Positions 17,235 to 25,794 of a stretch of DNA of 64,000 bases are shown piece by piece (the stretch's first letter is position 1; every line of letters begins with the position of its first letter). The translations under genes were made by a program, and so were the position numbers. Source of the stretch: an uncultured Collinsella sp. (GTDB lineage: Bacteria > Actinomycetota > Coriobacteriia > Coriobacteriales > Coriobacteriaceae). The DNA is taken from contig CAUBIC010000011.1 of assembly GCA_958435945.1 (NCBI GenBank), positions 1-64,000 on the forward strand, written 5' to 3'. The notes beneath the pieces were generated by a model, which searched no databases, was not told where the DNA came from, and worked only from the letters and a program-made list of their open reading frames with translations.

Positions 17235-18518
17235 ATGGCTGAAGAATTCGATTTCCATCCGATGTGGGAGAGCCTCGGCATGAATCTTGCCGACCACGAC
17301 ATGCTGCTGGGCGCCGTGGGCCAGATGTACGGCGATATGTTCCTGACGCAGAACAATCGCCCCAAGTCCACGTCCTACCTGGACTTTGTAGCCACCAACA
17401 TCCACAGCGGCCGTATTAAGGAGATGCTCGACAAGAAGGAGGCCGGCGAGGCCACCAAGATCGTGGGCTCGTTCTGCGTCTACGTGCCCGAGGAGATTGT
17501 GCTCGCCTGCGACGGCATTCCCGTGGGCCTGTGCTCGGGTGCCGACTGGGCAACGGACAAGGTCGAGGAGCACCTGCCGCGCAACACCTGTCCGCTTATC
17601 AAGAGCTTTGCCGGCTTTAAGCTGGGCGAGGTCTGCCCCTACATTGAGTCGAGTGACCTGGTGGTGGGCGAGAACACCTGCGATGGCAAGAAGAAGGCTT
17701 ATGAGTTTTTTGCCACGCAAAAGAACATGTACGTCATGGATATTCCCAACGTGCACGACGAGTCGACGCTCGTGACTTGGAAGGCCGAGGTCAAGAAACT
17801 CGCCGCCAAGATCGAGGAAGAGTGCGGCGTCACGATTACGTCTGAGCGTCTGAAGGCCGCCATCCACGCCGTCAATGAGAAGCGTCGCGCCCTGCAGCGC
17901 CTCGCTGCCACGCGCGCTGCCGACCCTGCACCTATTAGCGGTCTCGACAGCCTGCTGACCGTTCAGGCCGCCTTTATGGACGACACGCCGCGTCTGACCG
18001 GAGCCATCAACGATATGGCGGCTGAGTGCGAGCAGCGTGTCGAGGCCGGCGAGGGCGTGGCGCCCAAGGGGACCAAGCGCATCCTGTACACCGGCACGCC
18101 CATGGCCGTGCCCAACTGGAAGCTGTTCAACCTCATCGAGAAGGCCGGCGGCGTTGTGGTAGGCGAGGAGTCCTGCACGGGCTCGCGCTACTACAAGGAC
18201 CTGGTCGACGAGTCCGGCGAGACGGTCGACGAGATGCTCGACGCCATCGCCGAGCGCTACTTTAAGATCAACTGCGCCGTCTTTACGCCCAACGACCAGC
18301 GTATGAAGGACATTGTCCAGATGGCCAAGGACCTGCATGCCGACGGCATCGTGGACGTGGCTCTGCAGTTCTGCACGCTCTACGAGATGGAGTCGTTTGC
18401 CGTGGAGAAGGCTGCCGAGGAGGCAGGCATTCCGTTTATGCACATCACGACCGACTACGCCGGCGAGGATGCGGGGCAATTGCAGACGCGCATTGAAGCT
18501 TTCTTGGAAACCATTTAG
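17235..18518 (+). CDS. Double-cubane-cluster reductase, YjiM-like (copy 1)
   Basis: 427-aa cytoplasmic protein of the 2-hydroxyacyl-CoA dehydratase HgdB/YjiM superfamily. Members of the YjiM branch are ATP-primed low-potential reductases that carry an [8Fe-9S] double-cubane cluster. Cys-bearing motifs visible in order are GSFCVYVPEEI, LPRNTCPLIKSFAGF, EVCPYIESSDLVVGENTCDGKKK and, C-terminal, EESCTGSRYY with QFCTLYEMES. Length exceeds copy 2 because of about 35 extra N-terminal residues. ATG 17235 follows GAGAGGGGA. It is followed by a second copy and by the ATPase activator that would energise both. The natural substrate is unknown. Confidence 0.85.
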   Translation: MAEEFDFHPMWESLGMNLADHDMLLGAVGQMYGDMFLTQNNRPKSTSYLDFVATNIHSGRIKEMLDKKEAGEATKIVGSFCVYVPEEIVLACDGIPVGLCSGADWATDKVEEHLPRNTCPLIKSFAGFKLGEVCPYIESSDLVVGENTCDGKKKAYEFFATQKNMYVMDIPNVHDESTLVTWKAEVKKLAAKIEEECGVTITSERLKAAIHAVNEKRRALQRLAATRAADPAPISGLDSLLTVQAAFMDDTPRLTGAINDMAAECEQRVEAGEGVAPKGTKRILYTGTPMAVPNWKLFNLIEKAGGVVVGEESCTGSRYYKDLVDESGETVDEMLDAIAERYFKINCAVFTPNDQRMKDIVQMAKDLHADGIVDVALQFCTLYEMESFAVEKAAEEAGIPFMHITTDYAGEDAGQLQTRIEAFLETI

Positions 18519-18540
18519 GGCTATCCGTCCCGGCGGCTTC

Positions 18541-18628
18541 CCCAGGCACCCGATCTTGCCGTTCAAACCGTCGCTTGCGTACCAAAGTACGCGGCACTTC
18601 TCTTTCACGGCAACCTCGGGCACCTGGG
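18541..18628. repeat. Imperfect palindrome, double-cubane operon copy 1
   Basis: The outer arms CCCAGGCACCCG and CGGGCACCTGGG enclose a central hairpin GCGTAC-CAAA-GTACGC. A close relative lies at 19837-19925, after the second reductase gene. Shared blocks include CAAACCGTCGCTTGCGTAC and AAAGTACGC. No T-run follows. Confidence 0.8.
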
Positions 18629-18668
18629 AAAGCCGTTTCCTTGGTTGGTTAAAAGGTTTAGGAGTTAT

Positions 18669-19832
18669 ATGCCGGAAAATAGTGAGCAGCCGTTGCCCAG
18701 CACGTTTGAGGAGTTCAACGAGCAACGCAAGGCGGCGTTTATTCGCGTCAAGGATTATAAGCAGGCGGGTAATCGCCTGGTCGGCTTCTTGTGCAGCTAT
18801 ACGCCGCTCGAGATTATCGATGCCGCGGGCGCTGCAAGTGTGGCTTTGTGCGGCACATCCGACGAGGTGATTCCCGAGGCCGAGAAGGTGCTGCCGGCAA
18901 ATCTGTGTCCGCTCATCAAATCGACGTACGGCTTTGCCTACTCGCAAAAGTGTCCGTTTACGTACTTTAGCGACATGATCATCGGCGAGACCACCTGCGA
19001 CGGCAAGAAGAAGATGTACGAGCTACTCAACGAGCTCAAGCGCACGCACATTCTGCACCTGCCGCAGGGTCGCGATCGCGCCTACGAGCGTGAAGGCTGG
19101 TACGAGGAGTGCCGCCTGCTCAAGGAGGAGCTCGAGGGCTTCTACGGCATTACGATTACCGATGACGACCTGCGCGCCGCCGTGCGCCGTCGCAACCGCT
19201 TGCGTGCAGCCCAGCTCGAGATGTTTGCGCTGCAGGCCAACCAACCGGCGGCCATGAGCGGCGTCGACCTGATGAGCACTATGTTTGCCGGTACGTTCAG
19301 CTTTGATATCGAGGCCTATACGCAGCAGCTGGAGCAAAAGGTTGCCAAGCTGCGCGAGGCCTACGACGCGGGCGAGCGTCCGGTTGCGGCGGATGCCAAG
19401 CGCATTCTGATTACCGGCTGCCCGGTGGGCGGCGTGATCAACAAGATCGGTCGCACCATCGAGTCCAACGGCGGCGTGGTCGTGTGCATGGACGACTGCT
19501 CGGGCGAGCGCACGGCGGCCATGATGATCGACCCGGAGGCTCCCGACATCTTGCGCGCCATCGCCGACCGCTACCTGGATATCAACTGCTCGGTCATGAC
19601 GCCCAACGATGGTCGTATGGAAAACACGCTGGCCATGTGCGAGAAGTACCATGTCGATGGCGTGGTAGAGAGCGTGCTACAGGCCTGCCACACCTTCAAC
19701 GTTGAGAGCACGCGCATGCAGGAGGCCGTCGAGGGTGCGGGTATTCCGTACATGAAGATCGAGACCGATTACAGCAACGGCGACATGGGCCAGATTGAGA
19801 CCCGCATCGCCGCCTTCATCGAAACCCTCTAG
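18669..19832 (+). CDS. Double-cubane-cluster reductase, YjiM-like (copy 2)
   Basis: 387 aa, closely resembling E. coli YjiM over its full length. Conserved segments are FLCSYTPLEII, LPANLCPLIKSTYGFAYSQK, KCPFTYFSDMIIGETTCDGK, ITGCPVGG, DDCSGERT, NCSVMTPND and LQACHTFNVES, all with Cys residues placed as in double-cubane cluster proteins. This gene is nearer to YjiM than is copy 1, whose motifs differ in spacing. ATG 18669 follows AGGAG by four bases. It lies between the two palindromic repeats and ahead of the activator. Function: ATP-dependent low-potential reduction of an unidentified small molecule. Confidence 0.88.
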   Translation: MPENSEQPLPSTFEEFNEQRKAAFIRVKDYKQAGNRLVGFLCSYTPLEIIDAAGAASVALCGTSDEVIPEAEKVLPANLCPLIKSTYGFAYSQKCPFTYFSDMIIGETTCDGKKKMYELLNELKRTHILHLPQGRDRAYEREGWYEECRLLKEELEGFYGITITDDDLRAAVRRRNRLRAAQLEMFALQANQPAAMSGVDLMSTMFAGTFSFDIEAYTQQLEQKVAKLREAYDAGERPVAADAKRILITGCPVGGVINKIGRTIESNGGVVVCMDDCSGERTAAMMIDPEAPDILRAIADRYLDINCSVMTPNDGRMENTLAMCEKYHVDGVVESVLQACHTFNVESTRMQEAVEGAGIPYMKIETDYSNGDMGQIETRIAAFIETL

Positions 19833-19836
19833 CTTC

Positions 19837-19925
19837 CTCAGGCACCGGATCTTGCTCCTCAAACCGTCGCTTGCGTACCCAAAGTACGCTGCGCTCCTCT
19901 TTCGGGGCAATCTCCGGCACCTGAG
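19837..19925. repeat. Imperfect palindrome, double-cubane operon copy 2
   Basis: CTCAGGCACCGG and CCGGCACCTGAG form the outer arms. The interior carries GCGTAC-CCAAA-GTACGC and matches the element at 18541-18628 along most of its length. It begins 5 nt after the second reductase gene. Confidence 0.8.
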
Positions 19926-19987
19926 AAACCTAGAGCTAAGGCGCCTGAACGCGCCGCTACCTTTGATGTTTAGATTGGGAGAGAGCC

Positions 19988-20752
19988 ATGATAGGGATCG
20001 GGATCGATATCGGGTCTACGGCGGCTAAGACTGCCGTGGTCGACGGGGAGGGTTCGGTGGCGTGGACGTGCGTGCAGCCAACCGGGTTTTCCTCGGTCGA
20101 TGCTTCCGAGCGGCTGCGCGAGGCGCTGGCAGCGGCCGGCTACGACGTGACGGCCGACGACGTGCGCGTGGTCGCGACCGGCTACGGTCGTGTCGCCGTG
20201 CCCTATGCGCACAAGGTCGTGACCGAGATTACCTGCCACGGTACCGGTGCCGTGCGCCTGTTTGGCGATCACGGCACCGTGATCGACGTGGGCGGTCAGG
20301 ACACCAAGGTCATTCAGCTTAAAAGTGGCCGAGTGGCCAAGTTTGCCATGAACGACAAGTGCGCCGCCGGCACGGGGCGCTTTTTGGAGATCATGGCCGA
20401 CCGCCTAGGTATTTCCCAGCAGCAGATGGCCGATCTGGCACGTTCCGGCGAGCCTACCAAGATTTCCAGCATGTGCACGGTGTTTGCCGAAAGCGAGGTC
20501 ATCAGCCTGATCGGTCGTGGCGAGCCGCGCGAGAACATTGCGCGTGGCGTGATCGACAGCGTGGTCTCGCGCGTGGCGACCATGGCCGGGCAGGCCGCGG
20601 GCGCCCCGTACTACCTGACCGGTGGCCTGTGCGAGAACGCCTTCGTGGTGGAGCGGTTGGGCGAGCTACTGGGGTCGCCGGTGACCACCTCGCCCCAGGC
20701 TCGCTTTGCCGGAGCGATCGGCGCGGCGATTCGCGCACAGGCGCTCAATTAA
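19988..20752 (+). CDS. ATPase activator of double-cubane reductases, YjiL-like
   Basis: 254-aa BadF/BadG/BcrA/BcrD-type ATPase of the ASKHA fold. Homologous activators use ATP to push an electron at very low potential into a partner reductase. GIDIGSTAAKTAVV at residues 5-18 is the phosphate-1 motif and VIDVGGQDTKVI the phosphate-2 motif. NDKCAAGTGRF and SSMCTVFAESEV supply the Cys that bind the [4Fe-4S] cluster shared across a dimer. ATG 19988 follows GGGAGAG. The partners are the two upstream YjiM-like proteins. Confidence 0.9.
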   Translation: MIGIGIDIGSTAAKTAVVDGEGSVAWTCVQPTGFSSVDASERLREALAAAGYDVTADDVRVVATGYGRVAVPYAHKVVTEITCHGTGAVRLFGDHGTVIDVGGQDTKVIQLKSGRVAKFAMNDKCAAGTGRFLEIMADRLGISQQQMADLARSGEPTKISSMCTVFAESEVISLIGRGEPRENIARGVIDSVVSRVATMAGQAAGAPYYLTGGLCENAFVVERLGELLGSPVTTSPQARFAGAIGAAIRAQALN

Positions 20753-20822
20753 TGCATCCGCCGTCGGCTCGCATTCATGCGTATACTGGGAGAAAATGAT
20801 TGACCGATGAGAGGAGGTATCG

Positions 20823-21872
20823 ATGGCTGACGATCAGATTAAGCTCACGTCTATGACGGCCGCGAGCGGTTGAGCCGCCAAGCTGGCTCCCGGAGCCCTC
20901 GCCCAGGTCCTGGGCGATTTGCCCAATGTGCATAATGACAACTTGCTCGTGGGGTTCGATACCTCCGACGATGCGAGCGTCTTCAAGGTGGGGGAGAACC
21001 TGGGCCTCGTGCAGTCCGTCGACTTCTTCCCACCCATGGTGGACGACCCCTTCCTCTTTGGCCAGATCGCCGCCGCCAACTCGCTGTCGGACATCTACGC
21101 CATGGGAGGCACTCCCTCGCATGCCATGAACCTGCTCTGCATCCCCAGCTGCCTAGGGGTGGAGGTGGCCGGTCAGATCTTGGCGGGCGGCGCCGACAAG
21201 TGCGTCGAGGCGGGCTGCACCATCGCGGGCGGCCACACCATCAACGACGATGAGCCCAAGTACGGCCTGTCCGTCTCGGGTTTTGTGCAGCTCGACCGCA
21301 TGCTTGCCAACGGTGGGGCGCGCCCGGGTGATGTACTGCTGCTCACCAAGCCGGTGGGCTCGGGCATCATCACCACGGCCATTAAGGGCGAGCTTATCGA
21401 GCAGGACGAGGCCGCAGCCATGTTTGACTCGATGTGCACCCTCAACGAGGCGCCGATTCGTCTGGCCGAGGGGCTCGAACTTCACGGCTGCACCGACATT
21501 ACGGGCTTTGGCCTGATTGGGCATGCGTGCGAGATGGCCGAGGGCTCGGGCGTGCAGATTGAGCTTGCGTCGGGGGCGGTGCCGCTCTTTGACCAGGTGC
21601 TCGACATGGCGCGTCTGGGCATTATCCCCGCTGGCTCCTACCGCAACCAGGACTTCTTTGGCCCGCGCGTGACGGCCGACGAGGACCTTGAGCCGGGCAT
21701 GTTGGATGCGCTGTACGATCCACAGACTTCAGGCGGTTTGCTTATTGCGGCGCCCGCGGCGGATGTGGATGAGCTTGCGCGCCGTCTGGATGCCGAGGGG
21801 CGTATCGCCGCCGTTGTCGGTCGCGTGTGCGAGCCGGTGCCAGGCGGTCCTGCCGTCCACGTTGTCCGTTAA
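20823..21872 (+). CDS. selD: Selenide, water dikinase (selenoprotein)
   Basis: 349-aa SelD making selenophosphate from selenide and ATP. An in-frame TGA at 20871-20873 is codon 17 (context SGUAAKL), exactly where E. coli SelD has its catalytic Cys17, and is followed by the conserved Lys20. Reading through it as selenocysteine restores the N-terminus; the remaining protein (GFDTSDDASVF, DFFPPMVDDPF, AMGGTPSHAM, GGHTINDDEP, DPQTSGGLL) is typical. The start ATG 20823 follows GAGAGGAGGT. A shorter product starting after the TGA would lack the active site. First of a selenium set with yedF, the DUF3343 gene and the desulfurase. Confidence 0.95.
20871..20917 (+). promoter_or_regulatory. Candidate SECIS element of selD
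   Basis: Two hairpins follow the UGA. GGCTC-CCG-GAGCC (20885-20897) has its loop at a distance like that of known bacterial SECIS. TCGCCCA-GGTCC-TGGGCGA (20899-20917) has a perfect 7-bp stem and the GGUC loop that SelB likes, but starts about 14 nt later than usual. Which one SelB reads is unclear. Confidence 0.55.
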
Positions 21873-21929
21873 CGACACGTTTATTGAGCTCTGTACCGTT
21901 CTAAAACGATTAATTCGAAAGGAAATACT

Positions 21930-22556
21930 ATGTCTACCAAGATTGAAGTCAATGCCATGGGCGATGCCTGCCCGCTGCCCGTCGTCAAGACGCTCAAAGC
22001 CCTGAAGCAGCTTGATGGCGAGGGTACAGTCGTGACCTCGGTCGATAACGAGACCGCCGTCAAGAACATCTCCAAGATGGCGCAGGAGAAGGGCTGCACG
22101 GCCTCAGTCGAGAAGGTTTCTGACGCCGAGTGGCACGTGACCGTGGCGACCTCTGGCGCCGTTGCCGTGGCTGATCCCGAGCAGGATGGCACTGCCTTCT
22201 GCGATGCCAGCGCCGGCAAGGGCAAGCTCGTCATTTCCGTCTACACCGACTGCATGGGCCGCGGCGACGACGAGCTGGGCCACAAGCTCATGAAGGCCTT
22301 TATCTTTGCCGTGACGCAGCAGGAGGAGCTGCCCGCGACCATGCTGTTCTATAACGGCGGCGCCAAGCTCACCGTCGAGGGCTCACCGGTACTCGACGAC
22401 CTGAAGGGTCTGGCCGAGCAGGGCGTCGAGATCCTTACCTGCGGCACCTGCCTCGACCACTATGGCATTAAGGACCAGCTTGCCGTGGGCGAGGTCACCA
22501 ACATGTACGTGATCGTGGAGAAGATGGAGCAGGCCGTGCGCGTCGTGCGCCCGTAG
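21930..22556 (+). CDS. yedF: Selenium metabolism protein YedF
   Basis: 208-aa cytoplasmic protein with two parts. An N-terminal TusA/SirA domain (about 1-75) has the sulfur/selenium-carrying Cys in GDACPLPVVKT. A C-terminal DsrE-like domain (about 95-205) has DCMGRGDDELG and LTCGTCLDHYG. This architecture is that of the YedF family found with orphan SelD and labile-selenium molybdenum hydroxylases. The proposed role is carrying Se or S as a persulfide/perselenide between desulfurase and acceptor; it has not been proven. Gap to selD is 57 bases, with AAAGGAAA before ATG 21930. Confidence 0.88.
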   Translation: MSTKIEVNAMGDACPLPVVKTLKALKQLDGEGTVVTSVDNETAVKNISKMAQEKGCTASVEKVSDAEWHVTVATSGAVAVADPEQDGTAFCDASAGKGKLVISVYTDCMGRGDDELGHKLMKAFIFAVTQQEELPATMLFYNGGAKLTVEGSPVLDDLKGLAEQGVEILTCGTCLDHYGIKDQLAVGEVTNMYVIVEKMEQAVRVVRP

Positions 22557-22575
22557 CGTATTGGTTGGAGTTGCC

Positions 22576-22827
22576 ATGAGGGAGAAGCGCCCTGCGCTTG
22601 TCATCACGTTTCCTACCACGGCGGCCGCCATGGGGTGCGAGACCCTATGCATCGAGCGCGGCCTTCCCGGGCGCACGATTCCCGTGCCCGGGGAGGTCGC
22701 TGCCGGCTGCGGTTTGGCATGGAAGGCGTTGCCTGCGGATGAGGAACTGCTGCGCGGCGAGCTTGCCGCGGCGGGCGTTCCCACCGAGGGCTTTACCGTG
22801 ATCGATATGTGGGAGGTCGTGCGATGA
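22576..22827 (+). CDS. DUF3343 putative Se/S carrier protein
   Basis: 83-aa single-domain protein of the DUF3343 family, annotated as a putative selenium/sulfur carrier. Hallmarks are the N-terminal FPTTAAAMGCETLC and the invariant PVPGEVAAGCGLAWK with the probable carrier Cys. ATG 22576 has GGAG seven bases upstream. Its stop overlaps the start of the desulfurase gene (ATGA), so the two are co-translated and may interact. A second, Cys-rich relative is at 50534-50929. Confidence 0.85.
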   Translation: MREKRPALVITFPTTAAAMGCETLCIERGLPGRTIPVPGEVAAGCGLAWKALPADEELLRGELAAAGVPTEGFTVIDMWEVVR

Positions 22828-23963
22828 TCTACCTGGATAACGCGGCGACGACCATGCACAAGCCGCAGACGGTCATCGATGCCGTGACGCAGGCGATGTG
22901 CTCGCTCGGCAATGCCGGGCGCGGTGCCACGTCGGGTGCCCTCGATGCCGCTCGTACGATTCACGCTTGCCGTGCCAAGCTCGCGCGCCTTTTGGGTTGC
23001 CCGAGGGCGGACCATGTGTGCTTTACGCCCAATTCCACCGCGGCGCTCAACACCGCCATCAATGGCGTGGTGCGCCCCGGCGACCGTGTGGTCACAACGG
23101 TGCTCGAGCACAACTCCGTGCTGCGTCCGCTTAACCGCCTTGCGGCAGAGCAGGGTGTGACCGTTGAGCATGCGGGTTGCGACGCGAATGGCGTGCTCGA
23201 CTACGATGAGCTCGATCGGCTGGTCACGCCCGGTACACGTGCCGTGGTGGTGACGCATGCCTCTAATGTGACCGGCAACGCGGTCGACATTGCGCGCGTG
23301 GCGGCCATAGCCCATGCGGCCGGCGCGCTTGTGATCGTCGATGCCTCGCAGTCTGCCGGCACGGCGCATATCGATATGCAGGCCATGGGGCTCGACATTG
23401 TGTGCTTTACCGGCCACAAGGGATTGATGGGCCCGCAGGGGACCGGCGGCCTGGCCGTGGCGGAGGGCATTGACGTGGCTCCGTGGGCCATGGGCGGCAC
23501 GGGCGTGCACAGCTTCGATGCGCTGCAGCCACTTGAGTGGCCCACGCGCCTGGAGGCGGGCACGCTCAACGGTCACGGCATAGCGGGCCTATCCGCTGGT
23601 CTCGACTTTATCGAGGCCCAGGGCGGGGTCGAGGCGATTGCTGCCCACGAGCGTGCGCTTGCTGGTCGCTTCCTTGCCGGTGTGCGCAAGATTCCGGGGA
23701 TTAAGCTCTACGGTGCCTTTGACCAGCCGACGCGCTCTGCGATTGTGTCGCTCAACGTGGGCGATATTGACTCTGCCGAGATCTCGGATGCGCTTATGCA
23801 AGGGTGGGGGATTGCGACGCGTCCCGGCGCCCATTGCGCTCCGCTCATGCACCGCGCGCTCGGGACCGAGCGCCAAGGTATCGTTCGCTTCTCGTTTGGG
23901 TATTTCAACACGGACGAGGAAGTCGACACGGCTATCGATGCTTTGCGCGATTTAGCCTGCTAA
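22824..23963 (+). CDS. Class V cysteine desulfurase (EF2568-type)
   Basis: 379-aa PLP enzyme removing sulfur (or selenium) from cysteine (selenocysteine). IYLDNAATTMHKP opens the protein as in NifS/SufS. VVTHASNVTGN, VDASQSAGTAHID (PLP Asp), and CFTGHKGLMGPQGTGG with the Schiff-base Lys near residue 199 follow. RPGAHCAPLMHRALG carries the catalytic Cys near residue 337. It belongs to the branch typified by Enterococcus EF2568, which occurs with SelD, YedF and selenium-dependent molybdenum hydroxylases. No scaffold or suf genes are beside it, arguing for delivery of Se rather than cluster assembly. Confidence 0.88.
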   Translation: MIYLDNAATTMHKPQTVIDAVTQAMCSLGNAGRGATSGALDAARTIHACRAKLARLLGCPRADHVCFTPNSTAALNTAINGVVRPGDRVVTTVLEHNSVLRPLNRLAAEQGVTVEHAGCDANGVLDYDELDRLVTPGTRAVVVTHASNVTGNAVDIARVAAIAHAAGALVIVDASQSAGTAHIDMQAMGLDIVCFTGHKGLMGPQGTGGLAVAEGIDVAPWAMGGTGVHSFDALQPLEWPTRLEAGTLNGHGIAGLSAGLDFIEAQGGVEAIAAHERALAGRFLAGVRKIPGIKLYGAFDQPTRSAIVSLNVGDIDSAEISDALMQGWGIATRPGAHCAPLMHRALGTERQGIVRFSFGYFNTDEEVDTAIDALRDLAC

Positions 23964-23986
23964 AGCTGCTAGACCGTTTATACTTG

Positions 23987-24018
23987 CGGGGCGGGTGTTT
24001 TTGCCCGTCCCGTTTTTG
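23987..24018 (+). terminator. Terminator of the selenium operon
   Basis: CGGGGCGGG pairs with CCCGTCCCG (one G-T) across a TGTTTTTG loop and is followed by TTTTT. Confidence 0.8.
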
Positions 24019-24040
24019 TTTCGACCCGAAAGGTGTGCAT

Positions 24041-25399
24041 ATGGCCTCATCCGCTCCGCGCGGTTTGCGCTCCGACCATGTCGTTACCGTCGGCATTGCG
24101 CTGTTCTCGATGCTCTTTGGTGCCGGTAACCTCATCATTCCGCCGCTGCTGGCACTTCAGGCCGGCACGGCCACGCCGCTTGCCATGATTGGCTTTTTGA
24201 TTGCCGCTATCGGTCTGCCTGTTATGGGATTTATCGCCGTGGCGCTCGCCGGAACGGCGCGCGAGCTTGCCGGCCGCGTGCACCCCAAGTTTGGTGAGTT
24301 CTTTGTCGCGGCAGTGTATCTGGCCATCGGCCCGTGCCTTGCTATTCCGCGCACGAGCTCGACGGCCTTCGAGATGCTGGTGCCGCTGCTGCCCGAGGGC
24401 GTCTCGCTCGGCACGGCTCGCCTGGTGTTTGCCGTTGGCTTCTTTGTCGTCGCGTTTGCGCTCACGCTGCGCCCGGGCGTCATCACGCGCGTGCTCGGTC
24501 GCATTACGGGCCCCGCGCTCATTGCACTCATCGTGCTGGTCGTGGGTGCTGCCGTGATCTCGCCGCTGGGACCGGCTGCCGCGCCTCAGGCTCCCTACGA
24601 TGCAGGTGCTGCCGTGCAGGGTTTTCTGACTGGCTATCAGACCATGGACCTGCTCGCGTCGCTCGCCTTCGGCATCATCATCGCCGAGACCATCCACGAG
24701 CTGGGCGTTACCGATGACAAGCGCGTGGCCTTCGAGATTTCGCGTTCCGGTGTGATCGCCGGCGTGCTCATGGCCATCATCTACTGCGGCCTGGCGCTTG
24801 CCGGCACGCAGCTCAGCACCGTGATGCCCGATGCCACCAACGGTGCTGCCATCCTCGCCCGTTCGGCGTCTATGCACTTTGGCCTTGTCGGCACGGTCGT
24901 GGTCTTCGCCATCTTCTTCCTTGCCTGCATGAACGTGTGCATCGGCCTCATCAGCTGCTGCTCGCGTTACTTCTGCGAGACGTATGTGGTCGAAGGGGGG
25001 GCGGAGGCCTCTGAGGAGGCCATGCGCCGTCCCTTCGCGGTTCTCGCCTTTGTGTTCGCAGCGTTTTCGTGCGTGCTCTCCAACGTGGGCCTCGACGTGA
25101 TCCTTATGTTCTCGGTGCCCATGCTCAACGCCTTGTATCCCGTCGCCATCGTGCTGGTACTGATGGGCCTGGTGCACGGCTTTTGCGACGCTCATCCGCA
25201 GGTGTGGGTCTGGGTCGGCGGCGTGGTTGCCGTGCAGAGTGTGATCACCTCGGTTCGCGACGCGTTCTTTGCGGGCGCGTGGCTGCCGTTCGATGCATTG
25301 CCCCTGGCGGATATCGGTGCCGCGTGGGCGCCAGTCGCCGTGGTGGCGTTTGTGATCGGCCTGGCCCATAGCCAGTTTGTCGCACATTCGAGGAGCTAG
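24041..25399 (+). CDS. brnQ: Branched-chain amino acid transporter BrnQ
   Basis: 452-aa inner-membrane carrier of the LIVCS family importing Leu, Ile and Val with a cation. The N-terminal SMLFGAGNLIIPPLLALQAG segment is the family signature, and about 12 hydrophobic segments cover the chain. The second half keeps CMNVCIGLISCCSRYF and the late FSVPMLNALYPVAIVLVLMG. ATG 24041 follows GAAAGGTG. The gene is single, between a terminator and a tRNA pair. Confidence 0.9.
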   Translation: MASSAPRGLRSDHVVTVGIALFSMLFGAGNLIIPPLLALQAGTATPLAMIGFLIAAIGLPVMGFIAVALAGTARELAGRVHPKFGEFFVAAVYLAIGPCLAIPRTSSTAFEMLVPLLPEGVSLGTARLVFAVGFFVVAFALTLRPGVITRVLGRITGPALIALIVLVVGAAVISPLGPAAAPQAPYDAGAAVQGFLTGYQTMDLLASLAFGIIIAETIHELGVTDDKRVAFEISRSGVIAGVLMAIIYCGLALAGTQLSTVMPDATNGAAILARSASMHFGLVGTVVVFAIFFLACMNVCIGLISCCSRYFCETYVVEGGAEASEEAMRRPFAVLAFVFAAFSCVLSNVGLDVILMFSVPMLNALYPVAIVLVLMGLVHGFCDAHPQVWVWVGGVVAVQSVITSVRDAFFAGAWLPFDALPLADIGAAWAPVAVVAFVIGLAHSQFVAHSRS

Positions 25400-25490
25400 G
25401 GTATCGTCGCTTGCACAGGCGCGAAGTCTCCCCTATAATTTCCTTCGCTTTGGGACACGCAAGGTTTAGACCTTAGCTGCTCAACACCTT

Positions 25491-25567
25491 CGGGACGTGG
25501 CGCAGTTTGGTAGCGCGCCTGCTTTGGGAGCAGGATGTCGCAGGTTCAAATCCTGTCGTCCCGACCA
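25491..25567 (+). tRNA. tRNA-Pro (TGG)
   Basis: 77 nt with CGGGACG/CGTCCCG acceptor stem, D arm GCGCAGTTTGGTAGCGC, anticodon loop with TGG, T arm GCAGGTTCAAATCCTGT, and an encoded CCA. Confidence 0.96.
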
Positions 25568-25573
25568 TATCTT

Positions 25574-25647
25574 GCGGGCGTAGTTCAATGGTAGAACCCC
25601 AGCCTTCCAAGCTGATGACGCGGGTTCGATTCCCGTCGCCCGCTCCA
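25574..25647 (+). tRNA. tRNA-Gly (TCC)
   Basis: 74 nt with GCGGGCG/CGCCCGC acceptor stem, anticodon loop CTTCCAA (TCC), T arm CGGGTTCGATTCCCG, and an encoded CCA. It lies 6 nt after tRNA-Pro, so both are probably cut from one transcript. Confidence 0.96.
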
Positions 25648-25727
25648 TAAGATAGATGAATGGCTCTGATTCCTTTTGGGACCAGAGTCATTTTCATATA
25701 TATGCCGGGACCCCACATCCCCTCTTG

Positions 25728-25794
25728 AGTTGCGGTGAAATACGGACTGTTTTTTGGCTTTTATGGCCCATGTAGTCCGTATTTCACCGCAACT
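25728..25794. repeat. Long inverted repeat, family A copy 2
   Basis: Perfect 21-bp arms (25728-25748, 25774-25794) share the GTTGCGGTGAAATACGGACT core with the copies at 8633 and 27011. The rest of 25648-25979 has no gene I can support; the stretch is AT-richer than its neighbours. Confidence 0.9.

Noticed and set aside
20919..21872. SelD as a short form starting after the TGA
   Set aside because: It would lack the active-site residue and Lys20. The upstream codons 1-31 align with SelD and have a strong ribosome binding site, so read-through as selenocysteine is far likelier.
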